Assembly: GCA_038501195.1 (NCBI GenBank)
Contig: JBBPUQ010000002.1
Location: forward strand, 124,001-188,000
Source: Nemania diffusa
Lineage: Eukaryota > Ascomycota > Sordariomycetes > Xylariales > Xylariaceae
Length of the DNA stretch: 64,000 nt
Reading direction: 5' to 3'
This document shows, one piece after another, positions 53,808 through 64,000 of this stretch. The position numbers were made by a program, and so were the translations under genes. The notes below the pieces were generated by a model. That model saw nothing but the letters and a program-made list of their open reading frames with translations, was not told the origin of the DNA and made no database searches. Numbering within the stretch: the stretch's first letter is position 1; each line of letters begins with the position of its first letter.

Positions 53808-56359
53808 CTAAACTAAGGTTATGTTCTCTCTTTCAATACACTTTGGGTCACCCATCCAACACAACGGCCCTAATATCTCCCAAGGTAAGCCACCCTCCAG
53901 CGGTTTATTTCGTCGCTCCCGAGTATTTTTTCTTTCCTCTACTTCATGTTGTCCGCCCATATCCGTATCCGTATTATAGGTCAACACACAGTCACCTATA
54001 ATCTCAAACGGGCTATATTCCGCTTGTCTTCGTGATGGTCGCAACACGAAGTGTGATTGGCCACCTGGAAGAACGTGAATCTCGTCTTCCAGAGTCATCG
54101 ACGCTGGCCCCAACCCCAGCTCCAGCCCTATCGGCACCCCCGGCCCTCGACTCTGCCTCCGCAACTCCCTCTGTCTCAACCCTATGCTCATCCCGTCGCG
54201 TTTAAAAAACACTCTCCCTTCAGTTGCTATGCGCATTTCCTTGTCAAACCTCTTTTCGTCCCAGCCACTATTGTCAAAATCTACCCAAGTGTTCACAAAT
54301 TTTTTCCCTTGAGCAAACAAGCTCGCTTTAACCAGTCGCGGCCACAGGCAAAATTCAAACCATCGCACGAGCGATCTATAATCTTCGCGGTGTATCCTAC
54401 GAAGACCTGCGTTCCCCCAATATATATCTCCCACAATTGTCCTTAGGAAAACCAGGAGATCACTCCGTTGTAAAAGCTCGTCTGAAGACTGTAATCTATT
54501 TGATAACGCAAAGTCCGGCAGAGCCTCTTTCATCCACTCGCCTACTGTACAAAGACTAGAGTGGACATCGCCCCAAGTGGTCAGCCTCGTTCCGCACCAC
54601 TCGACGATTGCTATGAATTTTGATTCGATTATTAGTTCCTGGTAATTGTAGAGCGGTTTATTATGTGGTATCAAAATCTCGTGGAAATGATATTGGCCAA
54701 ACATGGAGCTGCCCATCCATTTATATTCTGGATCTCTTAGTAGCACCATATGGTCTGAGCTTCCCCTAAATGTTGCAGAAAATGTAAATAGGTCGTCTAG
54801 TTCAGCAATTTGGAAACGTGAGCCATGATCAGTCCCTTCCTCCCTAGGGGTTACCACGAGTTGGCGACACAACTCACAAACCCTGCCTACTAGTTCCTGG
54901 GGCATGGTATCTCTAAGAATTGCTTCGTATTCAGCAATAGCTGCCTTCATCTGTGTGGAAATGATTATTGGATCCCTGCGAGGCTCCCGAAGATCTTTAA
55001 CAAGCAGATCCATTTGCTTGGCAACGTAGGCCCAGTACTCGAACGTTGTTTCGAACACGGCAATACGCCAGTTCGAACAAGCTCTATAGACATCCTGAAG
55101 CGCAAGTCGTTCCCGATCAGATTTCTCAAAATTTGCGCTCCAATCCGGAACCCATGATGCGAGGTTTCGACTATTCTTCCGTCTAAGGTCACCCGAGAGG
55201 AGAGCCAAGTTGCGGTAGTTCTTAATTAGAGATATAGAGGTCGTCGTATAAAGTCTCCGGATGTCAACAGAGTAATCAGGAATTACTAATCCTTGTTCCC
55301 TAGCTAACCCAAGTAGCGCATATATTTTGTCCCGTTCGTCCGTGGCTTTTCGATCCGAGAACCGTTGTAAAAGGGATAGAAGGTCCGTAGCGTTATGATC
55401 CTTCCACTCTATACGGAGCATTTCAATATCCAATATTTGACGCGCGAAGAGAGAAAGCACTTTCGCATATTCTGCTTCCATTCTCAGTTGGTGATGCTGT
55501 AATAGTTTCGTAGCCTCGGCTGCCTGAACAAACATCTCCCACGGTGCGCTTACGTTACCATAACGTATAGTCACCTTGGGCGAGATAGCAACCTCTTGGA
55601 CTACCCATATTCGCTGCCACCAGGGTTGGTTGAGCAAGCGTCGCAGCAATTCAAAACTTTGGGGGCTTTGTGTTCCAGTTCTTTCGATCACTGAGCTCTC
55701 AGAATGGTGAATTGCTTCTGACAGAACACGAACTAGAGACACTGCTTGGAACGCATTCCATATTTTCCCCTTGCATCGTGAGGTCTCACGAAACAGTTGC
55801 AAGTGGCGCTCATCTCGTGAGTCGTTCCAGAATCTTATAGGTGATGGCAGGGGGAAACTCGGATATGCCTTTGAAATCCGGTAGTCCATGCCATCTCCCA
55901 GAAATACAACGACATCCTCAGCACCTGCATAAATGTCACGCATTATCGCGACTTGGGCTGTTTTCTCTGATGGGTTGTCCTGATTAATGCACTAGAGACC
56001 TAGTCAGTTATACATCGTAATATATTATAACTCAAGAATGTAAAGAAGGCGACACATACCAGGGCATCAATCCATATGTCAATGGGTCCTTCTACATTTC
56101 TCAAGTGGCGTATTGCACAGGCGAGATTTAGCGTGACGTTGCGATCGTGCCCATTGACTATAATAGCCTCGGTTGTAGTTTGCGAACCCCAGACATATGA
56201 TAAGGCTTTGTAATGGGCCGCAGGCTCTTGATCGATTGAAAAGGGGTTTAAATAGCACCTCAAACAGTCATTCCATCTGCCTGGAAGGATTGTTACTAGG
56301 CGAGACTGTCTAAGAGAAAGTTGATAGTATAGTGAAGCATTAGGTGAAATGGCGGTCAT
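53808..56359 (-). CDS. HET-domain protein (heterokaryon incompatibility family)
   Basis: Two exons on the minus strand: 56359-56060 and 55991-53808. The 68-bp intron (GTATGT, branch CTGAC, CTAG) restores WIDAL/CINQDNPSEK, the exact place where HET genes read WIDAICINQ, giving 827 residues. The HET domain spans about 50-250: YKALSYVWGS, IDIWIDAL-CINQ, MRDIYAGAEDVVVFLG, then WWQRIWVVQEVAISP. After it comes ATDERDKIYALLGLA (about 325), the usual companion motif, and a long variable C-terminus. It belongs to a different HET subfamily from the gene at 21.3 kb, which lacks the CINQ and DKIYALLGL blocks in this form. The gene is intact only 1.3 kb from the retrotransposon. Role: non-self recognition or death signalling by family; specific partner unknown. 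Confidence 0.9.
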
Positions 56360-57932
56360 TTCAAGTCACCGTCTCTTCTATTGGGTACTGGATCAAAAAA
56401 ATTAGGAAAAGGATCGCTGAAGATTAAAACTGCTTTCACTTAGTATTATGGCTCGGGATGTATAAGAAAGAGATTAAATTTGAGATACTAGTAAATAAGG
56501 GAGATGCAGCGGATTTCAGTGTGCGTTGGATAGGCACGCATAGCTATTCATCAATTCTACCTTGTAAAAAGAGCACACCCTTCCCCGTGGCGCAGAAAAG
56601 ATGCCTTACCGCAGCTATTACTTATGTTGTGCACAATTTCGGGGTAATACTACTATATGTTGGCATGTGATGTGGCTATACCAGTATTATCTGACCGTTG
56701 GACATCCGGTGCGCATTCGGTTTAGTCACGGAGGGTTCGCCTATAGGTGATCCTCGGCAGTCGTGGATGCTTAATGGGAGAGAATACTACTAATGCCTAG
56801 CTTGAGTTTATGTATTCTCATGGCATGCCCGGCTGTGCTCTGGCTAGATTTTTCTTTTACAACGAAAAATCAACGAAAAATCAATGACTTACTGGAAGCC
56901 TAATTCACAGACCCCATATGCCTGATGTATGCACTGTAACATTATAGCCGAAGTTGAACCCGTGCCACTATCTCGCTTAACCATCTTCTGTCAAGCATTA
57001 GCGAGGCAAACCACGACAACGGGTGTTTTTGACTACGCAGTTTCGTTCGCAGCTAACTTAATTAACTACTTACTAGCCTCGCCTATTACCTGTGCTAAAG
57101 CTTCTTCACACCATCAAGCCCTGAACCGTTAAATTTGCTACCACATTAATGTGCGCCTCCAAGTATTTAACGAACTAGCTTTCATTATAGGTAGGCAATC
57201 ACGATCTCAGGCATTATACTCGGGCTCGGACGTCGGAGGGGGCGGGGCGGAGCGGTGGATCTGGGGCTCATTATATCAGTAAAAGTGGAATAATGTTTGG
57301 ATTAATGTTATAAAGAAACAAGGCGGCATATAAGACTGCGGCTTGACGCGGGTTTAATGTGTGCCATCATATTTCCATTTCCATGAGATGGCCGCTATAT
57401 AAATTTATCAAGCAGTAATATCACTAACCTTGATATAAAATAGCGCCACTGCCACTGCTACTTCCTTTGTGACTATCTTGAAACCTCACTAATGAACACA
57501 AGGGTCGTAACAAGACGCAGTATTTGCTTACAAACTATCGAGTCAAATCCTAGTTACCTTGGCAGGTGGATAGGTATAGGTCAAGTTTAAGACCCAGTCC
57601 AGCATATCCATGCCAACCTACCTAGGCCAACGGTCAAGCTTTACAAGACCGCCGACAAACTCATAGAATCATCCATGCTAGACGGCAACAAAAATAGTAC
57701 GTCGAGGGAGAAATGGCGGCCCAAGACATTATAACAGTAACATGATATTTATATTTAGCCTCCCGTGGCTATTATAATACTACTACTACATGTAGCGGCA
57801 CACCGAAGCGGCGGATTAGAAATAAAAAGACATTACGCTCTATGTACCTCCGTTTCTTTTCTTACTCCTTTCCGTGTCAGGTCGTCGTCGAGCCATCGTA
57901 AAGTCGTCATTGTCTCTCTCCGTCAACGCTTT
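56360..57932. other. Intergenic region between HET and TBC genes
   Basis: 1.6 kb of balanced sequence. It holds the upstream region of the HET gene and the 3' region of the TBC gene. Short frames are present but none has family features or codon character that supports a gene. Confidence 0.5.
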
Positions 57933-60251
57933 TCACCCCCTCGTGTCTTGGACCCGCTTGATGAACACGTCGTCGTCTTGGCTGTGTGTCATTAACTTCG
58001 GATGGCCTTCAAGAACCTCGTGGAATTCGGCTGCTGATTGGGCACCAAGAAGCGCCATCTCCCTTTCCAAAAACAAAGCCGTAGCGGCGTCCATCAGAAC
58101 GCCGTCGCCCTCGAAAACATATACATCCCATAATCTGGTACAGTCGTCGAGGCTGAGGTGCCGAGTAAAAAGGGGCATGAATATGTCAATCAGACACATC
58201 TCAAAATCTGCGCCAATGCCAGTGATATGCTGATGGAGCTTGGGGGATTTGGCAGCAAGTTTCTTGTTTACAAGTTGGCATATTGACGATCGTGCTCCTT
58301 CATCGCCTGCGTAGAAGGATAACGGGAGTGACCGGTTTAGGACATTCGCCAAAGCGATAAATGTAGACGCGGCTGTGTCGAGGTTGAGAAGCAGAAGTGC
58401 GGCGATGGTCTATTACGGGTTAGCATGGGAATACCTAAGCCATTCGGGAGAAATCAAGGGGGACTGGTAAGAGGAGAAAATAGAGAAAAAGGGGGAGATG
58501 GAATATCGTACATGACATCCGGTTATGTACCCGATGTCGCTCCTGTACATTGAATATGCACGCAGGACATCGATCACACTTTGGTGTAGAGGCGCACCGG
58601 CTTGAAAGATCTTGAGGTCGGCCCAGGTCCGTTGTTCAACGTCTGCCCGCATCTCTAAGAACCAGGCCATTTGTCGTTCATCGTCTACCGTCGAGTTTCC
58701 ATTCGCCACCCGTTTCTCTACTTCGCAAGCTCTAGATAGTGCCGCCTGAAATGACGCGGCCGTCAAGCCCAGTTCGTTGCCAATGGCGCGAGACCAAACG
58801 ACACCCCGGCTCCGAGGGGGTATCCCTTTCCACCACAAGGCTCTCGTCCGCTCTTCGTGAATGGCCACGTCCCACCTCATCAAGACATCCTCTTCCCAGA
58901 CGCGTATGCGATCGCGGGCCGTCTTAGCTTCCGTCTTCTCTTTGTCCCGACGAGCAGCCTCTCTTTTCTTGTCGGCGTCAATACTGCTAGCCATCATCCT
59001 TTGGTACTCCTTTAAATGCTTTCTCTCCTCGGCGGGATCCTTGGGCGGCAGCCACGAAGGCCTCGTCCGGGAGAGGACGGCTTCTTTCTCTTTGGATATC
59101 GGCAGCGGATCAATCATGATATTGCTTCTCCGGAGTGGCGGCAGTTCGGCGAGCGCGGACTTGACTCGGGGCTTCGGGGCCGGGCGCATGCTCGATCGCA
59201 GCACACCTCGCCTCTCCAAGTCGTCGGCGTGCTCCTCTAGCTTCTCGGTAAGTGCTTTCGCTTCGGCATTCAGGCCCGAGATGGCAGCGGTCCAGCTCTT
59301 GGCACGGCCTTTGATCGGGGAGATGGCCGTGGACCTCTGAGAATCGCTCGAATGCTCGGATCTCCACGTAGGGGACTTCAGAGATCCTCGATCCGCCGCA
59401 ACAGGTGGCGTGCCGTTGCCCACACTACGCACGCGCTCCTTCGGCTGCCTCTCTGGTGAGGTCGAGGCCGAGGCGGGTCGACTGCTGGATCGTTCGCTCA
59501 AGGGTCGCGGAGATAGAGGCACGTTGTCGAGAATTAGGTCGTCGGGTATGTCGTCATCGCCATCTTCGTCGTCGTCGAAATCCTTCTCTGCGCTAGACAC
59601 CGACTTTGTCTCTCGGGCCGACTGCCAACTACTCCTGCGAGGCCTTGAAACCACGCTTGGATCGTGGGAGTTAAGCGATGGGGGTCGGACATTGGGGCTC
59701 GGACTTCGAGGGCGGCGGACTGTGCTAGCTGAAGAGGCGGAGCGAGCGGCTAGGGGTCTATTGGTTGGTCGGGGCCGGGGCCCGACGTTCAAGGTGAGGG
59801 TCTGGGTGTTGACGTCGCGGAAGTGCGTGGAAAGAGGGGGCGCGGCTGGCCTAGTCTTCGCGAGCGATATCACGTCACGCTGCATGCGAGGTCGGGCGAG
59901 ATCGCGGGTCTGGACGTGGATCCTCGAGCCGACATGTCTTGCCGAGGCGGCGCGAAGGTCGGAGGCGAAGGTTGGCATATAGGGGTTCGGGGTCGGGGTC
60001 GTCATCTGGGCCGAACCCAGATTTGGTTTTGAGTAGGCGTCTTGGAAATGGGACGAGCCATTGCACACGGCATCGTCGTCCAGGCCGATCTCCTCGAAGT
60101 TCCCAACACTGGCGTTTACGTCGTCACCGACATCCGAGTTGAAAGAACGCAGAGAAGATACCTTGGACGACTTGGAGGACGACATGCCAGGCGGAGAGCC
60201 GGGTCGGGATATGGCAAACTCAACCGTGTTGGCGTTCCCGTCGTGGATCAT
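57933..60251 (-). CDS. TBC-domain protein (Rab GTPase-activating-protein-like)
   Basis: Two exons, 60251-58512 and 58409-57933. A 102-bp intron (GTACGA ... GCTAACC ... ATAG) joins GYITGCH to TIAALLLLNLDTA, giving 738 residues. The first 450 or so residues are disordered, Ser/Pro/Arg-rich, with an acidic run near 225-240 and a charged helix (EERKHLKEYQRMM...) before the domain. The TBC domain covers about 475-700: GIPPRSRGVVW, RTWADLKIF, AYSMYRSDIGYITG, then CTRLWDVYVFEGD. Layout resembles the TBC1D12/14-like group. The catalytic Gln of the usual GYVQG is Thr here, and the Asp-to-Arg spacing before RTW is one residue longer than IxxDxxRT, so GAP catalysis is uncertain. The exact C-terminus is less sure; GTGAAA at the stop could be a further splice donor. 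Conserved core gene. Confidence 0.82.
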
Positions 60252-60327
60252 GGTCCAGTTCGTGCTGCTCGTGTCCGCTGCGCTGTGCTACGCTGCGAGA
60301 CACCGGTGGAGCAGTGATATGGTGTAG

Positions 60328-60420
60328 TAGTGGGAGTATTAGTGGGAGAAGTAGTAGTAGTAATAGTAGTGGCGGTGACAATAGTAATAATAGTACTAGG
60401 TTACTAGAGAGTAGTAGTGT
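60328..60420. repeat. Imperfect TAG trinucleotide tract
   Basis: Runs of tag/taa/tgg triplets (tagtagtagtaatagtagtgg and similar) within the likely 5' leader of the TBC gene. A slippage-prone simple repeat. Confidence 0.6.
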
Positions 60421-61734
60421 GTTAGGTAGTTTGCTGGTAGTGTTCGACCTTGGCGGGCGTGGCTCGTTGGCGCTATTATGTATTAGGTATGTCTGTTTCT
60501 TCCAATTGTCCAATTGTGCGATTGTCCAGCTATTATCCAACTATCCAGCTGTGTCCGTCGACGATGATCATCCAACTGACTTTTCCGAGCTACCTACGCA
60601 AGTAGATATGTGTGTAGCTTAGGTTCTATGTGTGCATGTATATGTATGCAGGACCGTAAGTGGGCATAGACGTATGGCACACGGTAGCTCGCTCGCTGCG
60701 CCACGAGGGTGAGGGCGAGGGCGAGGTACAGTATGGGGGATGCTCTGCTCCTATCTAGGTAGCGAGGTAGCCAGGTAGACAGTGGATTGTTTCGACAGAA
60801 ATAGGATGGTTTCCGAATTGGTTCTCGAAGAAAACCTGGTTAGACGCAGTGTATGTAGGTAAAGGTACAGAGTAAAGCCGGTAGGTAATGAATGACGGTG
60901 AACTAAACAAGACAAGGTTCTCGTGACCGGGGTTGAAAATAGCGTGGATGTCTCAAGATCCTGGCACGTCCTGGGAATACCCAGGAATACCTAGGTATGT
61001 AGGTAAAGCCTGCAGGGCCCCTTGGAAAATCGACAGCGTTATCTAGATACAGTACAGTAGTGTACAGCACCAGTAGGGCCTACTGTAGGTGGTAGGTAGC
61101 GTACTCTGTAGGTATGTAATAAATAGTAGGGACGAAAAGACGCGATGCAGATGAAACTTGGGATGAAGTTGGGATGAAGTTCTCCACATCCGATGCAACC
61201 AGATCAAGATCTCGAGAACAAAAAGAAACCAGAATGCGGAACGCGGAATGCGGAATGCGCGTGATCCCCCTTATCCCCCGACCCTGCTCCCGAACTCCAA
61301 ATACCAGGTAGGCACAGAGTAGGTAGGTGGTGCAGCCGGCTCGAGACGGTTGAAGGGCTGAGGGCTTGGGTGGCTAGGTAAGTAGGTAGTCGAAGGAAGT
61401 GTTTCGTGATGCCGTTGTTAGCAAGGCCACAGGGGGGGGAGCGGAGAGCGGGATCTCAGTTGCATGAATATGAATCAATAGTGCACCGACCGAATAGTCC
61501 ACGTTACTGTAAGTAGGAACAATTAAACTACGATAGCCGACGGAATTGCGCTGTTATTAGACGACGACCGAGACGGATACGAAAATGTTGCGTGTATTGT
61601 ATATACGCATGCCTATGTCGAGACGAAAAGCGAATGACTATGACCGACAGCTAAACAGGTAGATACCTATAACTATCAGACAAAAAAGGGGGCATAAAAG
61701 AGAGTATTTTTGAGAGCGACAGTGGGATGGAGAG

Positions 61735-61754
61735 AAAAAAGGGGGGGGGGGGGG
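61735..61754. repeat. A6-G14 homopurine tract
   Basis: Six A followed by fourteen G. Could be a length-variable tract or an assembly-sensitive site. Confidence 0.6.
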
Positions 61755-62477
61755 AACAAGCCGAGGAGGCAGAAAAGAAATAAAGTATCGGCTTACAATT
61801 TTGCATACAGTATTGCTCCTGCGTTTTGAATCGCTCGATGCGACGCCTGCACGTAAGGTACTACCTAATTAATACCCATCACGTCACTTCTTATGCGCTC
61901 TCAATCAAGAATAGCCTGCTGCCCACATAATTTCCGTAGGCCCGCTAAAACGCCCACTCTCCCTACACCTCTATTGACAGATATTCTCATATAATAGTAT
62001 ACCCATTAACAGGGATTAAGCGTATCCGCACTTTATGTAGGTTGGTGGCATGTAGGGTTAAATGTATACTTGCAAATACCTTAGGTACATACGGTAGTAT
62101 TATTCCAAAATACATAATCATCAATTTTCGCGAAACAAACAGGTATCGATTATTTTGATTTCTATAGGGATTAAACTATCTCTATAGTATTCATTCTTGT
62201 AGTTAACAGTCGCCATGCTTCGCCCTCTACCTCAGTAGTTACCTAGTTAGGTAGGTATGTCCTTCAGATACAAGATAACACCTTTTTACCCTCAGTGTAA
62301 ATCCGACCAGTGGACTGATGAAATAGGAACCCGAAGTCTGCATTAGATGTTATACCTAATCATCCTCCAAGCATGCAGTGTTGTTGCTGCCGTTGTCATA
62401 ATATCATATTATATGCCATGCACAAAACGCCGCTCCCCTGCCATCAACGTGTTTTCCCTGCCTCCCGACAGTTTACT

Positions 62478-64000
62478 TCAAGGCACGATCTCTTCCGTTT
62501 CCTCCATCACCTCTTCCACAATCTCTTCAATGACCTGTTGCTCCTCCCCGTTCTCTGGCTGCTCCACAAGGCCCTCGAGGGGGTTGGCAGGCAGACCACG
62601 GTCCAGTCTTTCTTCCTCGACTTCCTCGTCCACCGAGGCACGCCATGCCAGCCACTCGTCGAGCATCCGTCTTCTCGCCTCGACCACTGCCAAGTCTGCT
62701 GATGCTCCGCGTTCGGCATCCTCTTGTTCGAACGTCTTCGAGTACTCCCGCAGGTTCTTGCGGATCTGCTTCTGCTCTTCCTTGGACAGGAGCGTAGGGG
62801 GCCGAGGTCGCCAGGCTAGTTGCCGGAACTTCTCGACAGGTTCCTCGCGTAGTTGCTCACCCTTGAAGTCATAAATGTGGTACCCATTTTCCATCTGTGT
62901 AGTCTGGTCAGCTTCAAAAATCAAGCCTAGTGAAATCCACTACCGCGTAAATGGCTACACTCACCGCATGTTTCCACACTGAGGCCCAAGAAGCGACGAA
63001 GCGACCCGCCGGGTCCCACTGGATGTCGGTGAGGCCGTAGTGGTCGGCCGTGTTCGTGAGCTGTAGGTTAGCTGTCAGATCCTTGTCGCTCTCTGGCTTC
63101 TCGCCCTCAAAGTCGAGATCGTAGAATTCGAGGTCCGAGTTCTGCGCATTGGCGACCGTCGCAACGACGACGAATCTCCCCCTCGGCGACCAGTATATGG
63201 CATTGCTATTCTTTTTTTCCAGTGTGCGCAGATGCTTGAAGTTTCCCACCGTCGTGCCCTTCGCCTTCTCCGGGCAAAAGAAGGCAACCGAGGTCTTGGG
63301 CGGTACCGCCGTGGGCCCCGTTGGTTCCGATGTGGTAATAATGACGAACCGGTCTCCCTTTGGCTCCCACGCGAAGTTGATGACGGTGTCCTTGATGGTG
63401 TCAACGACTTCGACAGGTACCCCCTTTTCTTTGATTCTGAAGATCTCTAGTGTGGTGGCCTGTGACTTCTTCGACTTGGAGTGCCGATCAACCTTGACGG
63501 AGAGGTAGGTTGCATCGGATTGCCAGTGGAGCTTAGCATCCGAGACACTGAAGAGGTTCAGAGTTCGGACAATCTGCTTGGATGGTATGCTCATCAGTCC
63601 AACCTTAGCGGGGTTACTGCCGATCTCGGGAGTCCAGTAACAGAACAGCTGCTCATACTGTTTGACGCCCTCTCTCTGGGGCGTCGCCGGAGCCCACTCG
63701 AAATCCATGACACCATCTATCTTGATAGTGGTCTTGTCTAATAGGTTCATGCGGGGCAGCTCGTAGACAGAGATGGACGAGCCCTGGGCAAGCCGGGCGA
63801 CGTACTTCTCGTCAGCAGACCATTTGAAGGCCGGCCAGGGGAACTTGGGCGGGGGTTTGGCGCCGTCGGCAGCGGGGGCGGGGATGTCCAGATTGGCGAA
63901 TGATCTCAGGGGTTTGGCGGTTTCGACATCCCAGATGACATAGTTCTTCCCGTCCTCATCGAGGGACAACTGAGGGTGGCCCTCGTCGGGGATGGAGATG
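62478..64000 (-). CDS. prt1: Eukaryotic translation initiation factor 3 subunit b (partial, 3' part)
   Basis: The minus-strand gene enters from the right edge. Exon 64000-62965 and final exon 62894-62478 are separated by a 70-bp intron (GTGAGT ... ACACAG) that joins SVWKHA to [13 protein letters not shown]. About 483 C-terminal residues are visible. The first part is the beta-propeller of eIF3b: [66 protein letters not shown]. The last exon is the helical, acidic C-terminal region that binds other eIF3 subunits ([26 protein letters not shown], then an acidic tail). It is a scaffold of eIF3 on the 40S ribosome in the cytoplasm. No defect is seen. The N-terminal RNA-recognition domain lies outside the window. 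Symbol follows fungal usage. Confidence 0.93.

Larger units (their letters stand above)
60252..62477. other. Long spacer upstream of TBC gene, rich in TAGG/CTAC motifs
   Basis: 2.2 kb without a supported gene, presumably the TBC promoter and 5' leader plus the eIF3b 3' region. Many scattered TAGGTA/CTACCT motifs are typical of intergenic DNA in Sordariomycetes. It also contains a TAG trinucleotide tract and a G14 run, listed separately. Confidence 0.6.

Noticed and set aside
56000..56059. C-terminal extension of the first HET exon (VCVAFFTFLSY...)
   Set aside because: It is intron read-through: GTATGT and CTAG splice signals restore the conserved WIDAL/CINQ junction.
58413..58511. C-terminal extension of the first TBC exon
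   Set aside because: Intron read-through; splicing restores the TBC domain across GYITGCH/TIAALLLLNL.
59016..60327. Several plus-strand frames opposite the TBC gene
   Set aside because: Arg/Ser/Gly-rich shadows of the GC-rich, disordered N-terminal coding region on the other strand.
62347..62874. 175-residue plus-strand Ser-rich frame opposite eIF3b
   Set aside because: Antisense shadow of the acidic eIF3b C-terminal exon.

Overview
The window is nuclear DNA of a filamentous ascomycete (Pezizomycotina, most likely Sordariomycetes). Evidence: short spliceosomal introns of about 55-100 bp with GT...CTAAC-like...AG signals, two HET-domain proteins, a fungal NACHT/ankyrin STAND protein, a fungal-type APH-like kinase, and a genomic landscape split into gene-bearing GC-balanced islands and almost pure A/T blocks. 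The A/T blocks carry no credible coding capacity. Where repeat copies can be compared, the differences are mostly C-to-T and G-to-A transitions, as expected of repeat-induced point mutation (RIP).

Layout. 1-20.9 kb is one large RIP-decayed block. It holds a degenerate array of three units of about 1.93 kb (1-4.8 kb), a tandem pair of long units with a 62-bp minisatellite (11 versus 4 copies) at 6.8-14.17 kb, a less mutated hinge with short direct repeats (14.17-14.71 kb), and featureless A/T sequence. 20.9-38.7 kb is an accessory island punctured by small A/T blocks: a HET-domain gene, a 148-bp solo-LTR candidate with a CATCT target duplication, an APH-family phosphotransferase, a small hypothetical ORF, a flavin monooxygenase, a NACHT-ankyrin NLR-like gene, a protein-kinase-like gene, and two relics of small secreted proteins. 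38,756-52,541 is a structurally complete, RIP-destroyed LTR retrotransposon of about 13.8 kb: two 320-bp LTRs at a constant offset of 13,466 bp, TG...CA ends and a GTAC target duplication. 52.5-56.4 kb holds a short pseudogene with five in-frame stops and a second HET-domain gene. 57.9-64 kb is conserved core genome: a TBC-domain (Rab GAP-like) gene and the 3' part of the eIF3 subunit b gene, both on the minus strand, with a 2.2-kb spacer rich in TAGG/CTAC motifs.

The accessory island brings together gene families used in fungal self/non-self recognition and immune-like signalling (two HET, one NLR-like STAND, one kinase), next to decaying repeats. No operon-like logic applies. The shared theme is an accessory compartment on the edge of repeat-rich heterochromatin, abutting conserved housekeeping genes on the right. 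Exon structures were worked out by hand by joining reading frames at splice signals and are phase-consistent.
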